Shown here: positions 19,663-29,095 of the stretch, piece by piece | Numbering within the stretch: the stretch's first letter is position 1 | Layout of the letters: every line of letters begins with the position of its first letter | NCBI GenBank assembly: GCA_020002185.1 | Contig: JAHLWY010000226.1 | Span: forward strand, 18,575 to 82,574 | Origin: Paraescarpia echinospica | Taxonomy: Eukaryota > Annelida > Polychaeta > Sabellida > Siboglinidae | Length of the DNA stretch: 64,000 nucleotides | Direction of reading: 5' to 3' | Translations under genes and position numbers: made by a program | The notes under the pieces: generated by a model | Told to the model about the DNA's origin: nothing | Seen by the model: the letters and a program-made list of their open reading frames with translations, nothing else | The model's database searches: none

Positions 19663-22522
19663 CAGTAATCGTAGACGACGTTTCTGTTGCGGTCAATCTC
19701 CAAAACCGTCTCGAATTCTCCGTAGACGACGACGTTAATCGTTTGGTCGAGAGGTTGATTAAAGTGCATCTCGACTCGTAGGTTGCCTTTATGTACCAAA
19801 TTGAAATGGGGACCGTCACAACAATCTGGTGTGATGTCAAACGCAAACAGGGTGTATCCTTTGCCAAACTCGTCCCGAATGATGTTGTTTCCCTCGTCTT
19901 GAAACATCTTTCCCGTTCCAGCAAATAGATTACTGTAACTTCTCACGTAGGAACCACAGTTGAAATTAGACTGGAGTGGTTTAGCCGGAACTTGTTGCCC
20001 GTCGACATACAATGCAAGAAAGTTCAAGTTGTTGTGCTTTACGTGGAACGGATTCTTGGTGAATGTTCCATTGTAAGCGTCGTTGTCTACACAACACAAG
20101 ACTATTCTCTTGGGTAAGACACCCAAATAAACGTTTTCGTGAGTGTGCGACATGGCACCTCGCGGTATGGAAAATACCTTGCAATCGACTCTTCGCAACG
20201 TATACTTGGTCGTTCCCTTTTGTAGCGCTTTGATGTGACCCATCTGTACGGCAGGATTCAGTTTGGCTTTTCGTGCAAACAAAATTGCTTCAACTATGCG
20301 TACCTTGTAATCGGCATCGTCATCACCACCACCCATGAATACAAAAGCATCCTTGCTCTGTACTAGCGAATTTTCACGTCGACGCCGTTCAGTAGATAGC
20401 GGTCTTGGAAGAAGAGGTCGACGTGTAGACGACCCATCATGTCGACGATTCGACTACAGGTAATATAGGTCTTTCTTTTTTGCAGACCCTTATTTGCGTC
20501 GTCGATGGCATCCATGTGTCCAGCCGTGTCTTTGTACCACAAGGCAGTAGTCAGTTGACTCTTCTTCGCTTCTGATCCGTGACTCGGTAACGTTTCTGTG
20601 TACGCACGATAAGGATAGGTATTCGTTGAAGGTGTGACGAGGGTACCGTTCAAAGACACGTCGACTTGACTAAACAGAGAATGCATCCAGTTGTTTACTG
20701 GTCCAACAGGTGCAGCTTGATGGATATCGTCCCCGTTTCCTTTGACTACACGTGCTCGCACCAACAGGTAAGTATTGGCCACGTCCAGGTAATCGTCTCC
20801 CGATCCGGGCAATAAGAATTCGATAGGACCACCCGTACCTATCGAGGCGACAGGCCGATGCTCGACCCATTGTGTGTGTTCGATACTCGTTTGTGTCGTC
20901 GGTAAACTAAACAGGTGTCACAAAATCGAGTGTAAGTATTAATAAATTAATAAATTGGCGGTACCCGATTTGACATAGCAAGTTATAGGTTCAGGTGCAC
21001 TAGGATTCGGAGTGAACGAGAGACATAACGTGACATCAGATATGTATGTACGAGAAGCCAACTGGCATTCCCATTTAATACATCAACAATAAACAAAAGC
21101 GGTTCAGTGATAGTTGGCCAACGGTTACTCTGCTATGACATTATATTTATAACACCATACATTGTACTCGACGAGTATGCATCCAAATACGAAATTACAT
21201 GGGAGACAATTTAAACAGCTGGTCACTTACATGAAGACGGGTATACACCGTTGTAAAGTCTATGAACTGTAACCAATGAATGTCTCGTGATGTGTGAATG
21301 TCAATGTTCGCAACGGTCGCGTTCGGCGAGATGTCAGGACGATGTCGAAAGTCGCTCGGCGTTCGGCGAACGAATTCACGTAGATGAAAGCAGGCGACTC
21401 GGGCGATCAAGTAGACGGTAGATTTGCCTTGTCGATCCCACGCGAATCACCAGGCGACAACACGGAAACGATGTCACGACATCGGCGATGTCTAGAAGGT
21501 CTGTCACGGAGTCTGTGTTACGACAGCTAGCAGACGAAACGGTGGTGGCCTTGCATTCGAAGATCACATCAAAACGGAACTGCAGTCGGTTATCGCTCAG
21601 TCTTCTTCAACGCGTGAGAAGTGCAGCGTCTCACAACTAATCAGTACTGTTGAAATCGTAGAAGTATTTACTACAGGCGTTGGGCGGAAGCACGTTTTAG
21701 TCCAATTCCTGGAGACGAGAGTGCAACACTTTCTTCTGTTCAAATGTTCGTCTGGCCACGAATGGCCGTCCGGCCCTTATATAACTTGACGACCGGAAGT
21801 TAGTCTGACCAATTACAACACTTAATACAAATTAATGTCGCTTCAAAAACTGGCTCCCGAAACCATTCACACTTCGAAGCAATCCATTCAACTCGCTGAG
21901 TTTAAACTAGATTTTGCGAGCTAAACGTATGGCTATATAAGTGCTCATTCAATCTTTAACTTACGTGAATTACTTACATAATTAATATCACTGGATTCCC
22001 TGTATCGATCCGGATACCACAATATTCATCGTACATTCCAACTCTCATGAATTAATCCATAATTTTAATAAAACACGCACTCTGTTCATAAGCTCCGTGT
22101 GACCCTAGTGCTTTTCACACCTACATTTCTGTAAACAACTTTTATAAGTTCATAATATAATCCTTTTATAACCACAACATAAGTAGTTTGACAGGTCACC
22201 ATATTACCAGTCAAGTTAAATAATGTCTACAGGTACCAAATTTGGTATACCTAACCGTAGAATTAGTGGTGTACGCTACATATGAAATTAATTAAATCTG
22301 ACTCGTCGGCAGTTAAAACGTTACACGCCTTAATCGCCAGAAGGCACCAGCATATACCTCCGCAACAATACATACCAGAGATGGCAGCACCATCCCATCA
22401 ACCATACTTGTATACAAAACCACTCTTCTAAAGCCTGATTAAATTCTATACAAACCACTTTGTGATAACAGGTCCAATTCGCTTTTGACTCCCTCACCCG
22501 ACAACTGGTGTACAAAAGCCAT
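19662..22522 (-). pseudogene. major capsid protein (double jelly roll), disrupted (B)
   Basis: The start MAFVHQLSGEG is at ATG 22522. The frame is interrupted after about 18 codons by a 1,550-bp insertion (20917-22466). It resumes with 'LFSLPTTQTSIE' and runs with capsid signatures (GSGDDYLD, NNWMHSLFSQVDVSLNGT, STNTYPYRAY, GRLHVDLFFQDRYLLNGVDVK). A one-base loss near 20370 shifts the frame, after which 'SHTHENVYLG', 'NLNFLALYVDG' and 'YTLFAFDITPD' follow to the stop at 19662. Homologous along its length to the C copy. In Polintons this protein forms the hexon-like capsomers. Confidence 0.85.
20917..22466. mobile_element. 1,550-bp insertion in capsid gene, unclassified
   Basis: The insert interrupts the capsid frame and is flanked by AACAGGT at 20910-20916 and 22467-22473, present once in the C copy. 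The ends share only a short inverted TCACAAA word (20918-20924 and, as complement, near 22459-22465). No frame longer than about 70 residues is recognisable inside; a TATATAA word lies near 21778. The 7-bp duplication and short inverted ends point to a non-autonomous DNA transposon, but I cannot name the superfamily. Confidence 0.7.
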
Positions 22523-22524
22523 GT

Positions 22525-22941
22525 CTAGCCGAATATGTCATCTCGACGCGTCTTCTGTCGTCTGCGTCTCTTGGCGACACTGGCTATGGTTCTCGTCGGC
22601 TTGCGTTTTATAGTGCGAGGAACGTCGCGTATGCCCGGAGGCCCACTGCTTCCCAACACTCTACTGATCATGTCCTTTCCGGTTTCTTTCACACGCCTCT
22701 TTGCAGATTCTTTAATGCTCTGTCCAGACAACACGTCGCCGGCCACACCCAAACCTGTCTTTAACGCTCCTTTTCCCAAAGCGAGTGCGCCTCTTTTTAT
22801 GAGTGGCATAGCACTTCGAATGAGGCCATCGAACAAACTACATAGACCGTGACCTCGTTGCACTCTTGCCCCAACAAACACGGGCAATCCGTCACCGACT
22901 TGTCTGACGTAGTAGTCTTCGTAGGAATGATTACGACTGAT
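22525..22941 (-). pseudogene. pX-like small basic virion protein (B), start lost
   Basis: The frame reads SYEDYYVRQVGDGLPVFVGA, then RGHGLCSLFDGLIRSAMP, then a helical Gly/Ala/Lys region (ALGKGALKTGLGVAGDVLSG) and a very basic tail (KRKPTRTIASVAKRRRRQKT). This plan recurs in Polintons and resembles adenovirus core-type proteins that bind DNA or membrane. The codon aligned with the C start is ATC rather than ATG, so no normal start remains. The stop at 22525-22527 lies just 2 bases before the capsid ATG at 22522, so the two genes were co-transcribed. Confidence 0.6.
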
Positions 22942-22946
22942 GTTTC

Positions 22947-23819
22947 AAAAAATGATGGTTTGCGTCGTCGAAAGTGAAGTGTTGCCGTCACTCTACCTCG
23001 CTCGAATGGTACGCGACGTCCCGTGTCGTCTCTTATATCGATCTCGATAGTCGTAAATTCTTTGTGCAAGACGGGAACGTATTGTACATTGTCGAAACTT
23101 TTTGACACCACGTCTCCGTGATTTCCTTCTATCGGTACAATCCTCAAAAGAGGGACAACGCTGTTTCCGACTACACGTGATTCCACAACGTTGGTGTAGA
23201 CGTACAGCGAGTAAAAACCCTGCGCCATGTCTACAACGGAATCGGCTTATTTGCGAAAGGTGTACTCGTCGTTATTTGACGCATCATACACGGTGCCCGA
23301 TGGCTTGAGACCTATGTCTTTTCCACCTAGCTTCGCATGGGTGTACTCGCGTGTGTCCGCTGCTTTGGGACTGGTGACGATGGGCGGGTAAACATCTAGT
23401 ATGGTCTGCATGGCGCTCTGGAAAGGTATGTTGAACACAGTGTGGGGTGTCATGTGCAAGGTCACCCGCTGAGAGATGTCGCTGTAGCTAAATTTCGCCT
23501 CGATTCCGTCCTTTGACAGCCTCGCCAGTGCTTTGTTGATGTTGTGTATCAGTATGACCGGACTGTAGTAATATCCATGCTCGATTTTGGCACTCTTGTA
23601 CAGTCCCGTGTGCTCCAGTTCATTGAGGTAGAACCTATTATCTTCCTCTCGAACGTTGTACCAACTGTGCGGGTATTGAATTTCCACGAGTCCGCACTCC
23701 CACTGACCGACTAAACTGATGCGTTGCGGTAAAGCCGTGACATAGTGGGTCAACGTGTTGTCGGGATTTAACTCCATAGACGCGTTGCTGGGCAATGTCA
23801 GGTAAAAATCAGACGACAT
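22947..23819 (-). pseudogene. penton-like minor capsid protein (B), in-frame stop
   Basis: From ATG 23819 the start MSSDFYLTLPSNASM and the block NTLTHYVTALPQRISLVGQW and EIQYPHSWYNV are diagnostic of the Polinton penton-like (single jelly-roll) protein that would sit at capsid vertices. A TAA at 23247-23249 interrupts the frame; the same frame continues on the far side with 'FYSLYVYTNVVES' to 'VTATLHFRRRKPSFF'. A T run near 22946 is one base shorter than needed for the normal stop, so the frame runs on. Its start overlaps the end of the membrane-protein frame. Confidence 0.85.
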
Positions 23820-24074
23820 GTTCACCGCGTTTCATAGACGGATTAGGTAACAGGTATCCCAGGCAACTGCTCAACAAAGCCATCCACAGATTAGAGGTTC
23901 CGTCTACTTTAGTCAGTTTGTAGATACTAACCAATATAACGGTGTAGAGTATGACGATTTGGCACAAGAAGACGATTTCGGGCACGTATTTCCAAACAAC
24001 ACCCAGCGTCTGCTGTTACTTCCTGTATCTTCGAGCTCTGTGTTTTCTAATCGAACGTTCGTCGTATCTTCCAT
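23809..24074 (-). pseudogene. small membrane protein (B), frameshifted
   Basis: An N-terminal part from ATG 24074 (MEDTTNVRLENTELED) and a C-terminal part with a transmembrane segment (EIVFLCQIVILYTVILVSIY) followed by NLWMALLSSCLGYLLPNPS lie in different frames, joined by a one-base loss near 23990. The C copy at 41255-41503 has the same two parts in one frame. A membrane protein at this position, before penton and after integrase, is a standard Polinton neighbour. Its role is unknown; particle membrane or egress is a guess. Confidence 0.65.
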
Positions 24075-25220
24075 GACACGAATGACGGCTCGATCGGTGT
24101 GCACAAACCTTTATACGCGACGAGTGACGCTTTATCCAACCAGCTGTTAAACAAGTCGGAATACCCTACCCACTTGACCAGGACCAGTGTCTTTCTTCCC
24201 CGTTTGCGCTGCTGCAACACTTTCTCGATACGATAGAGTTTATCCTTGGCTACAACCACTTTCTGTAGTTCTTGTTCGTAAAATGTTCCCTCTATCGGCG
24301 AATATTGATCATCGATCAAACAATAAACGGTTGGGTCGGAACGATGAACTGCTTTGACGGTAAATATATCGTCACTCCAGTTGGTTAAGTACCTTTTTTG
24401 AATTGTCTCTTGACTTTGCTGATACGTACGTGATCGCCCACTTTTAAAACCGGTTTGACTTTTCTATGTCCTTCATTTCCGTACAAACTTTGCCAAACCT
24501 CTTCTTGATTGATCACGTTCACTTCAGACGGCGCCATTCCAATACTTCTATGATAACTGTCGTTGTACGAATCGACTAGGTGGTCTAATACGTTCAGGTA
24601 CTTTAACGTCTGGTTTTTCGTGAAATATCTCCACATACGGGTCTTCAGAGTACGATTGAAACGTTCCACGATACTCGCCTTGGTCTCTTCGTTGTGTGTC
24701 GTAAAATGGTGGATACCTTTCTCTTTCAGAAACTCTTGCAGTTGCCTATTCAGAAACTCTTTTCCTTTATCCGTTTGCAATGACAGTGGGCCATCATTGT
24801 CCTTTAACAACCGACGAAATGCCGTCGTGAGTGAAGGCCCCGATTTGTTCTTCAAGGAACAACAGACCATGCTTTCTTGGAGAACACGTCTATCACGGTC
24901 AAAACGAAAGTGTGACCGTCGTTGTACCGTTTCAAACGTGACATGTCTACAAGATCGGCTTGCCATTGTTGATTTATACCACCCACTACGACACGTCTAC
25001 GCCTGAAACGATATGTCATCGGTTTGTGTAGGGTGTAAGTGTCTTGTTCCGGCAACCACCTTTTCACCTCTTTCGACGACGCACGTGAAGCATGTGAAGC
25101 ACGTGAAGCACGACGCAGGGCACCGACGCCTCCGTAACTTCCGGTTAGTTTCGTGTCGTAATAAATACTTTTCAATGCATCGTGTGAACGCTCCGTCTTC
25201 TTACCTACGCGAAGTGACAT
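24047..25220 (-). pseudogene. DDE integrase with chromodomain (B), frameshifted
   Basis: Begins at ATG 25220. The three catalytic residues are visible: first Asp in QADLVDMSRL, second in LQTDKGKEF, Glu in VERFNRTLK. A C-terminal chromodomain follows (YRIEKVLQQRKRGRKTLVLV, then KWVGYSDLFNSWLD). Frameshifts near 24870 and in an A run near 24390 break it into three frames. The N-terminal part carries an in-frame expansion (RASRASHASRAS) coded by a 9-bp repeat. It would have inserted the element with a 6-bp stagger; the chromodomain may guide it to marked chromatin. Confidence 0.88.
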
Positions 25221-25256
25221 GCCGTAATAATGCTGGTGTCGTGTCGTGCAAGTCTA

Positions 25257-25967
25257 TTAATACGGTGCACAACGGAAGTGTTTCAACGCTGTGGCCGAAT
25301 GAGCTGCGCGCCGTGACGACACCGGACGGCTTCGATGCTGATGACTATCACTGTCAAACGGACTGCTTTGTTCCTTTGCTATATCGTCGTCCTCTGACGC
25401 TGTTTGCATGTAAGTCCAACGATCGGGATTACCCACTAAATCCATGGGCGTGTTCACATCTTTGAGACTATGAGCGAAGGTTTTCCATCCCACCGGTTCA
25501 AAAGACTTCCGCTTTCTCAACACGTCATTGACGAGATCTACAATGTTACTTCCCGGAATCGTTACATTTCTGTACATCATCTCGCCACGATCGTTCCACC
25601 TTACAGCACCTTTCATTTTATTGATGAGTCGTCGTGCTTTCTGTTTCATAGCTTTCGGTACGCTGTCGACGATTTCGTTTTCCATCATTTCATTTTCGGT
25701 AGGCGGTTGAAGTTTGTTTTTGACTTTGGTGGGAAATTTATCGATGGCTACAAGCAGCGGTTCCTGCATACGCTTGTTGGAAAGATCGTTGTACCGACTC
25801 AACACAACCTTTTCCCTTTCGTCCATATCGCTTTGTTTTAATATGTAACGCATTTCGTCATCGAGTCGTCGCAAAACACTCCCGATAGGATTGATCGAAG
25901 GAGGTTGCAGTTGAACGGTATCCAAAATACGGGGATCGACCAGGGCCATCTTCTTTGTGTGCTCCAT
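25257..25967 (-). CDS. VDPR-family Polinton protein (B)
   Basis: 236 residues, intact, from ATG 25967 (MEHTKKMALVDPRIL). Landmarks: an N-terminal helix (NPIGSVLRRLDDEMRYIL), SVPKAMKQKARRLINK, RWNDRGEMMYR, GSNIVDLVNDVLRKRKS, NTPMDLVGNPDRW and a Ser/His/Arg-rich tail that it shares with the fusion copy at 17977-19050. No known domain. It lies between the integrase and the small basic/hydrophobic gene in all three Polintons here. A structural or DNA-binding role is inferred from position and charge only. Confidence 0.7.
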   Translation of the reverse strand: MEHTKKMALVDPRILDTVQLQPPSINPIGSVLRRLDDEMRYILKQSDMDEREKVVLSRYNDLSNKRMQEPLLVAIDKFPTKVKNKLQPPTENEMMENEIVDSVPKAMKQKARRLINKMKGAVRWNDRGEMMYRNVTIPGSNIVDLVNDVLRKRKSFEPVGWKTFAHSLKDVNTPMDLVGNPDRWTYMQTASEDDDIAKEQSSPFDSDSHQHRSRPVSSRRAAHSATALKHFRCAPY

Positions 25968-25977
25968 GGTCGTGTAG

Positions 25978-26312
25978 TTACGACTGCAACAACGTCGTTA
26001 CCAACGGGGCTAGAAGGGACGTAGCCAAGGGAACTAATAGGGCCGCAAGGAAACCACCTTTCTGTAGAATACGTTTCTTCTTATGAAAACCAGTTTTCCT
26101 GATGACCAAGGTTCTGAGGTCCTTCTTGTACCGACGCAGTTTAGTCTTGTGACCTTTCTTTAATGGTACGTTCCCTTTTAATATTTAATACACTCGCACA
26201 GACTATGTACCAGATCGGGTTTTCCCTTGGCGATGATGGCTCTGGCTAAAGCAGGATCCGCTCTAGCGAGGTGACAAAGGCACAACGCGTTTCTCTTCAC
26301 TCGCGCCGACAT
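25978..26312 (-). pseudogene. small basic/hydrophobic protein (B), frameshifted
   Basis: Starts at ATG 26312 (MSARVKRNALCLC). The first 40 residues match the A and C copies, then the frame closes at TAA near 26178. One base away, the frame continues with ILKGNVPLKKGHKTKLRRYK, then a basic stretch and the hydrophobic tail GGFLAALLVPLATSLLAPLV, ending at 25978. The shift lies in an AT-rich TATTAAATATTAAAA run, a likely indel site. Confidence 0.7.
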
Positions 26313-26344
26313 GACGAATAATGAGTGTCGTGTCGTGTTTCTAT

Positions 26345-26980
26345 TTATATCTTCGGAAGGTAGGCGTACTGACATTTGTTTGGTTCCTTAACGATATTAG
26401 TACGCAGGCGCAAGTGTTCCGGTGTGGCCTGTTTGAGGTCGACGAACAAATATCCGTGTGGTACGGACTTTGCGTCTCTGAAAGCTTCTTGCATGTACTT
26501 TATTCGACCCGGATACATCTGTTTGGCCAAGATGACCACTTGTGTATTGTCGCGAGGGTTCTTGAAGAGTACCATGTACTGTGCGTTTATACTTATAGTG
26601 CGACTCTCTTTCCCTTTGGGAAATAAATTTTGCACTAAATATATCACGGACGTGTTGCGATGATGACTCTTCTTCGTAAACAGTTTGGTGACCCTCTCGT
26701 CCGTTTCCGACATGAGATCGTCGATAACTACCAAGTTTCTCGTTTTAGGATCGAAAAACAATACGTCAGGAAGACCTTCCACAAATTCTATTTTCGGATG
26801 TATCGTAGAGAGCGTGAAATACAACGCCTGCCATTCACCGTAACACCACGTGATCTTTTCGGGCGGTGAGTTTACGAGTGTGCCAGAATGACGTAGTAAA
26901 GAGACAACAAACGTCGTTTTACCACAGCCCGTTGGTCGGGCAACGATACAGGTAAACGGATGAACTAACCTGGTGTCCAT
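26345..26980 (-). CDS. packaging ATPase, FtsK/HerA type (B)
   Basis: 211 residues, intact. Walker A region ARPTGCGKTTF near residue 14-24 and Walker B NLVVIDDLM near residue 95-103, then 'TKKSHHRNTSVIYLVQNLFP' and 'NAQYMVLFKNPRD', a signature of the A32-like genome-packaging ATPases of Polintons and large DNA viruses. The first Walker A Gly is Arg here, compared with Gly in C. It would thread the element's DNA into preformed capsids. It is the last gene of the B minus-strand block before the split gene. Confidence 0.88.
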   Translation of the reverse strand: MDTRLVHPFTCIVARPTGCGKTTFVVSLLRHSGTLVNSPPEKITWCYGEWQALYFTLSTIHPKIEFVEGLPDVLFFDPKTRNLVVIDDLMSETDERVTKLFTKKSHHRNTSVIYLVQNLFPKGKESRTISINAQYMVLFKNPRDNTQVVILAKQMYPGRIKYMQEAFRDAKSVPHGYLFVDLKQATPEHLRLRTNIVKEPNKCQYAYLPKI

Positions 26981-27186
26981 ACTTTACGCAACTGATAAAA
27001 GCGACTAGGATGCACGGTACTTATACTTAAAAAAATGACACAATATAAGGTTTGAACATTTTATTCGTGAACAACACAAACGTATTTACATGTCGCGCTC
27101 CATAACTGCAAGAACCAGAGACTAGACATTGATACAGAGTCTTGCAAAGTTTAATCGTGTACAAGACAATACCGCACCTCACTACT
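26981..27186 (-). terminator. intergenic stretch with minus-strand poly(A) signal
   Basis: AATAAA on the minus strand (TTTATT at about 27059-27064) lies about 125 bases after the stop of the split gene. Nothing else recognised. Confidence 0.5.
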
Positions 27187-27647
27187 TCAGTCTTGCCTGC
27201 CATACGGCGAGGAGCCCTTGTGGGTCCGACAAATTCGGTTCGGATACTTGGTTGCGGAACTGTTCCAGACAGTCAACCAGCCTTTAATCACTGCAGTTGA
27301 ATTAATATCACCAAAGGTCTCATAAAATCACAAGACATATTTATGTACAGATCATCTTCCATTACAGCCAGAACAATTTGCTTTAATTTGTTTCGCCATT
27401 CCTCTGAAAACGGTTCTTGCAACCAACTCCCTATAGTACACCAGAGATCGGACGTTAGGTCGGATAGCTTCAAACCTGCGTCTAACAAAACACTCAACCA
27501 GTCTTTCATCACTGCAGTTGAATTAATGGCCTCCACAGCCTGGTCAAAGTGCATGTTAATTAGAATGTCATCGGGTAACATACAATCGTGATGAAGTTGA
27601 CTAGGATCGTCTATCTCGCAAGCGAGACATTGTCGTCTTGAGAGTTC
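27187..27647 (-). pseudogene. split Cys/His protein of B, 3' part
   Basis: Read on the minus strand from the Polinton C insertion point. It has a Cys/His cluster (RRQCLACEIDDPSQLHHDC) that may bind zinc, then a helical region (QAVEAINSTAVMKDWLSVLL). A one-base shift near 27310 moves the C-terminal part (GDINSTAVIKGWLTVWN... to a stop at 27187) to another frame. The 5' part is at 46016-46225, across Polinton C, and the frames agree through the duplicated target. A relic of the same C-terminus is at about 37945-38035 in C. Function unknown. Confidence 0.65.
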
Positions 27648-27653
27648 AACGAC
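27648..27653. other. target-site duplication of Polinton C, left copy
   Basis: AACGAC immediately before the C terminus AGTAGTAGG; repeated at 46016-46021. Six bases is the standard Polinton duplication length. Confidence 0.9.
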
Positions 27654-27938
27654 AGTAGTAGGTAGGTTGTCGGCAACACCGGTCATGACCCCAGATCAAA
27701 GGCTTTTTCGTTTTTTATAAGTAGAATTCCTACGTTTTTTAGCAGTAATGTTTTAGTAAACGTCAAAAAAAAAAAAGTGATTGATGGGTTTCCTTAGAAA
27801 GAGTGTGTCGACATCTAGTGACTAATCAGGTACTAATTAGGTAAATAATTAGGGTAATTAATTAAATACTAATTAGTAACAAATGAGTAGCGCATTCACT
27901 AGAGGGCAGCACCTGCAATAAGCTAAAAATAGTAATTA
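27654..27938 (+). repeat. Polinton C left TIR
   Basis: About 285 bp. The outer 200 bp match the right TIR base for base except for the length of one A run (12 versus 13). The inner part holds AATTAGTA-type repeats and a CACTAGAGGGCAGCAC word at about 27898. The inner end is near TAAAAATAGTAATTA. Confidence 0.9.
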
Positions 27939-28085
27939 GTCATTTAGTGACTAATTAGGGTAATTAAGTACTAATTAGTAATAAATGAGTGGTGCAGTTA
28001 TTGGAGGATAACGTTAGCAATAACTAAAAATAGTAATTATCGACTAATTAGTATTAATTAGGTATACGGGGGAGGTGGGGAAGTT
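27939..28085. other. subterminal AT-rich stretch of C
   Basis: ACTAATTAG and AATTAGTA repeats continue inward from the left TIR. No gene. Confidence 0.5.
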
Positions 28086-28120
28086 TCTAGAAGGTTCTAG
28101 AAACTTCTAGAAGCTTCTAG
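28085..28120. promoter_or_regulatory. heat-shock-element array, copy 1
   Basis: The stretch reads as alternating TTC and GAA pentamers: TTCTAGAAGGTTCTAGAAAC followed by TTCTAGAAGCTTCTAG. That is a contiguous run of the HSF-binding pattern (nGAAn in alternating orientation), well beyond the three units normally required. It sits in the non-coding left end of C, inside a 170-bp unit that is repeated once. HSF binding is inferred from the motif. Confidence 0.65.
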
Positions 28121-28257
28121 GCTGTAACGCGGTGCAGTGGCGTACCTGGGGATCAGCGAGGTTAATCGGACGGATTAGTTTACGCGTCGTTGTGCCTGGC
28201 GCACTGGAGATCAGGAGGTTAATCGAGTGGCCTAGTTTTCACGACTCACGGGAAGGT

Positions 28258-28292
28258 TCTAGAAGGTTCTAGAAACCTCTAGAAGCTTCTAG
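28258..28292. promoter_or_regulatory. heat-shock-element array, copy 2
   Basis: Second copy of the array, with one substitution (AAACCTCTAG in place of AAACTTCTAG) that weakens one pentamer. It lies about 173 bases after the first, in the second unit of the tandem duplication. Confidence 0.6.
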
Positions 28293-28582
28293 GCTGTAAC
28301 GCGGTGCAGTGGCGTGCCTGGGGATCAGCGAGGTTAATCGGACGGATTAGTTTACGCGTCGTTGTGCCTGGCGCGCTGGAGATCGGGAGGGTAATCGAGT
28401 GGCCTAGTTTTCACGACTCACTGGCGAATGGGGGTATCGTATGTCAGTCTGCACTGTTGGAGTTTATGCAGTATGTGCGTTGATTGTAGGAAGGCCGGAT
28501 AAATGTTTATTTCGGCTGTCATCTGGCCGTGCGCTAGTATACGCGGCGCGATAGTCAGGCGCGTTCGGTAACAGCTGATGTT

Positions 28583-28950
28583 TGGTAACAGATGATACGC
28601 GTGCATCGGCGTTGCAATATTGTTATAGCAGCTGGGGGCCGGAGCTGTCAGAATAAGTTGGTCTGTGCGCTGCGACGCATAGGCTCGTGTATTAAGGTTG
28701 TGGCGTTGGAGACAGCTGTGGATTGGTGTATTGGCTGTCAGTGCTGGCTGTGTTACAGCTGATGTGTGGTAACAGCTGATACGCGTGCATCGGCGTTGCA
28801 ATATCGTTATAGCAGCTGGGGGCCGGAGCTGTCAGAATAAGTTGGGCTGTCCACAGCGACGCATATGCGCGTGTATTAAGCTTGTGGCGTTGGAGACCGC
28901 TGGGGTTAGGTGTATTGGCTGTGTGCAACGACGAATGTGTGTAGTTGGAA
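28583..28950. repeat. 185-bp tandem duplication
   Basis: Two units starting at 28583 and 28768 share GATACGCGTGCATCGGCGTT, GGGGGCCGGAGCTGTCAGAA and GTGGCGTTGGAGAC. CAGCTG words (E-box type) recur through them. Minus-strand frames here differ only because of the repeat and are not genes. Confidence 0.8.
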
Positions 28951-29057
28951 TATAGGCAGCATTTGGAATGGTGTTATTCGTGTATGAGTTGGAATGCTGG
29001 TGGCGCGCGTTATGCGAAACGAAACACAGAAACAGCAATAAACGGTGAGAAATAAAT

Positions 29058-29063
29058 TTTATT
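29058..29063 (-). terminator. poly(A) signal of spliced left-end gene
   Basis: AATAAA on the minus strand, about 35 bases after the stop of the distal exon at 29096. Confidence 0.7.
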
Positions 29064-29095
29064 GGTATGAAGTATACAGATGAACGGTGAATTTA

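Larger units (their letters stand above)
28085..28426. repeat. about 170-bp tandem duplication at C left end
   Basis: Two units, about 28085-28250 and 28258-28426, share the HSE array, GGCTGTAACGCGGTGCAGTG, GATCAGCGAGGTTAATCGGA and CCTAGTTTTCACGACTCAC. They differ by scattered substitutions. No coding potential. Confidence 0.85.

Noticed and set aside
20917..22466. The capsid-gene interruption as an intron.
   Set aside because: On the coding strand the ends lack GT-AG at a workable phase, and a direct AACAGGT duplication flanks it, which points to transposition.
22947..23819. Programmed stop readthrough in the B penton gene (TAA 23247).
   Set aside because: The C copy is broken at other sites and no conserved readthrough context is seen; plain nonsense decay is simpler.
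28418..28928. Minus-strand frames of 78-127 codons in the C left end.
   Set aside because: They follow from the 185-bp tandem duplication and have repetitive, domain-free translations.
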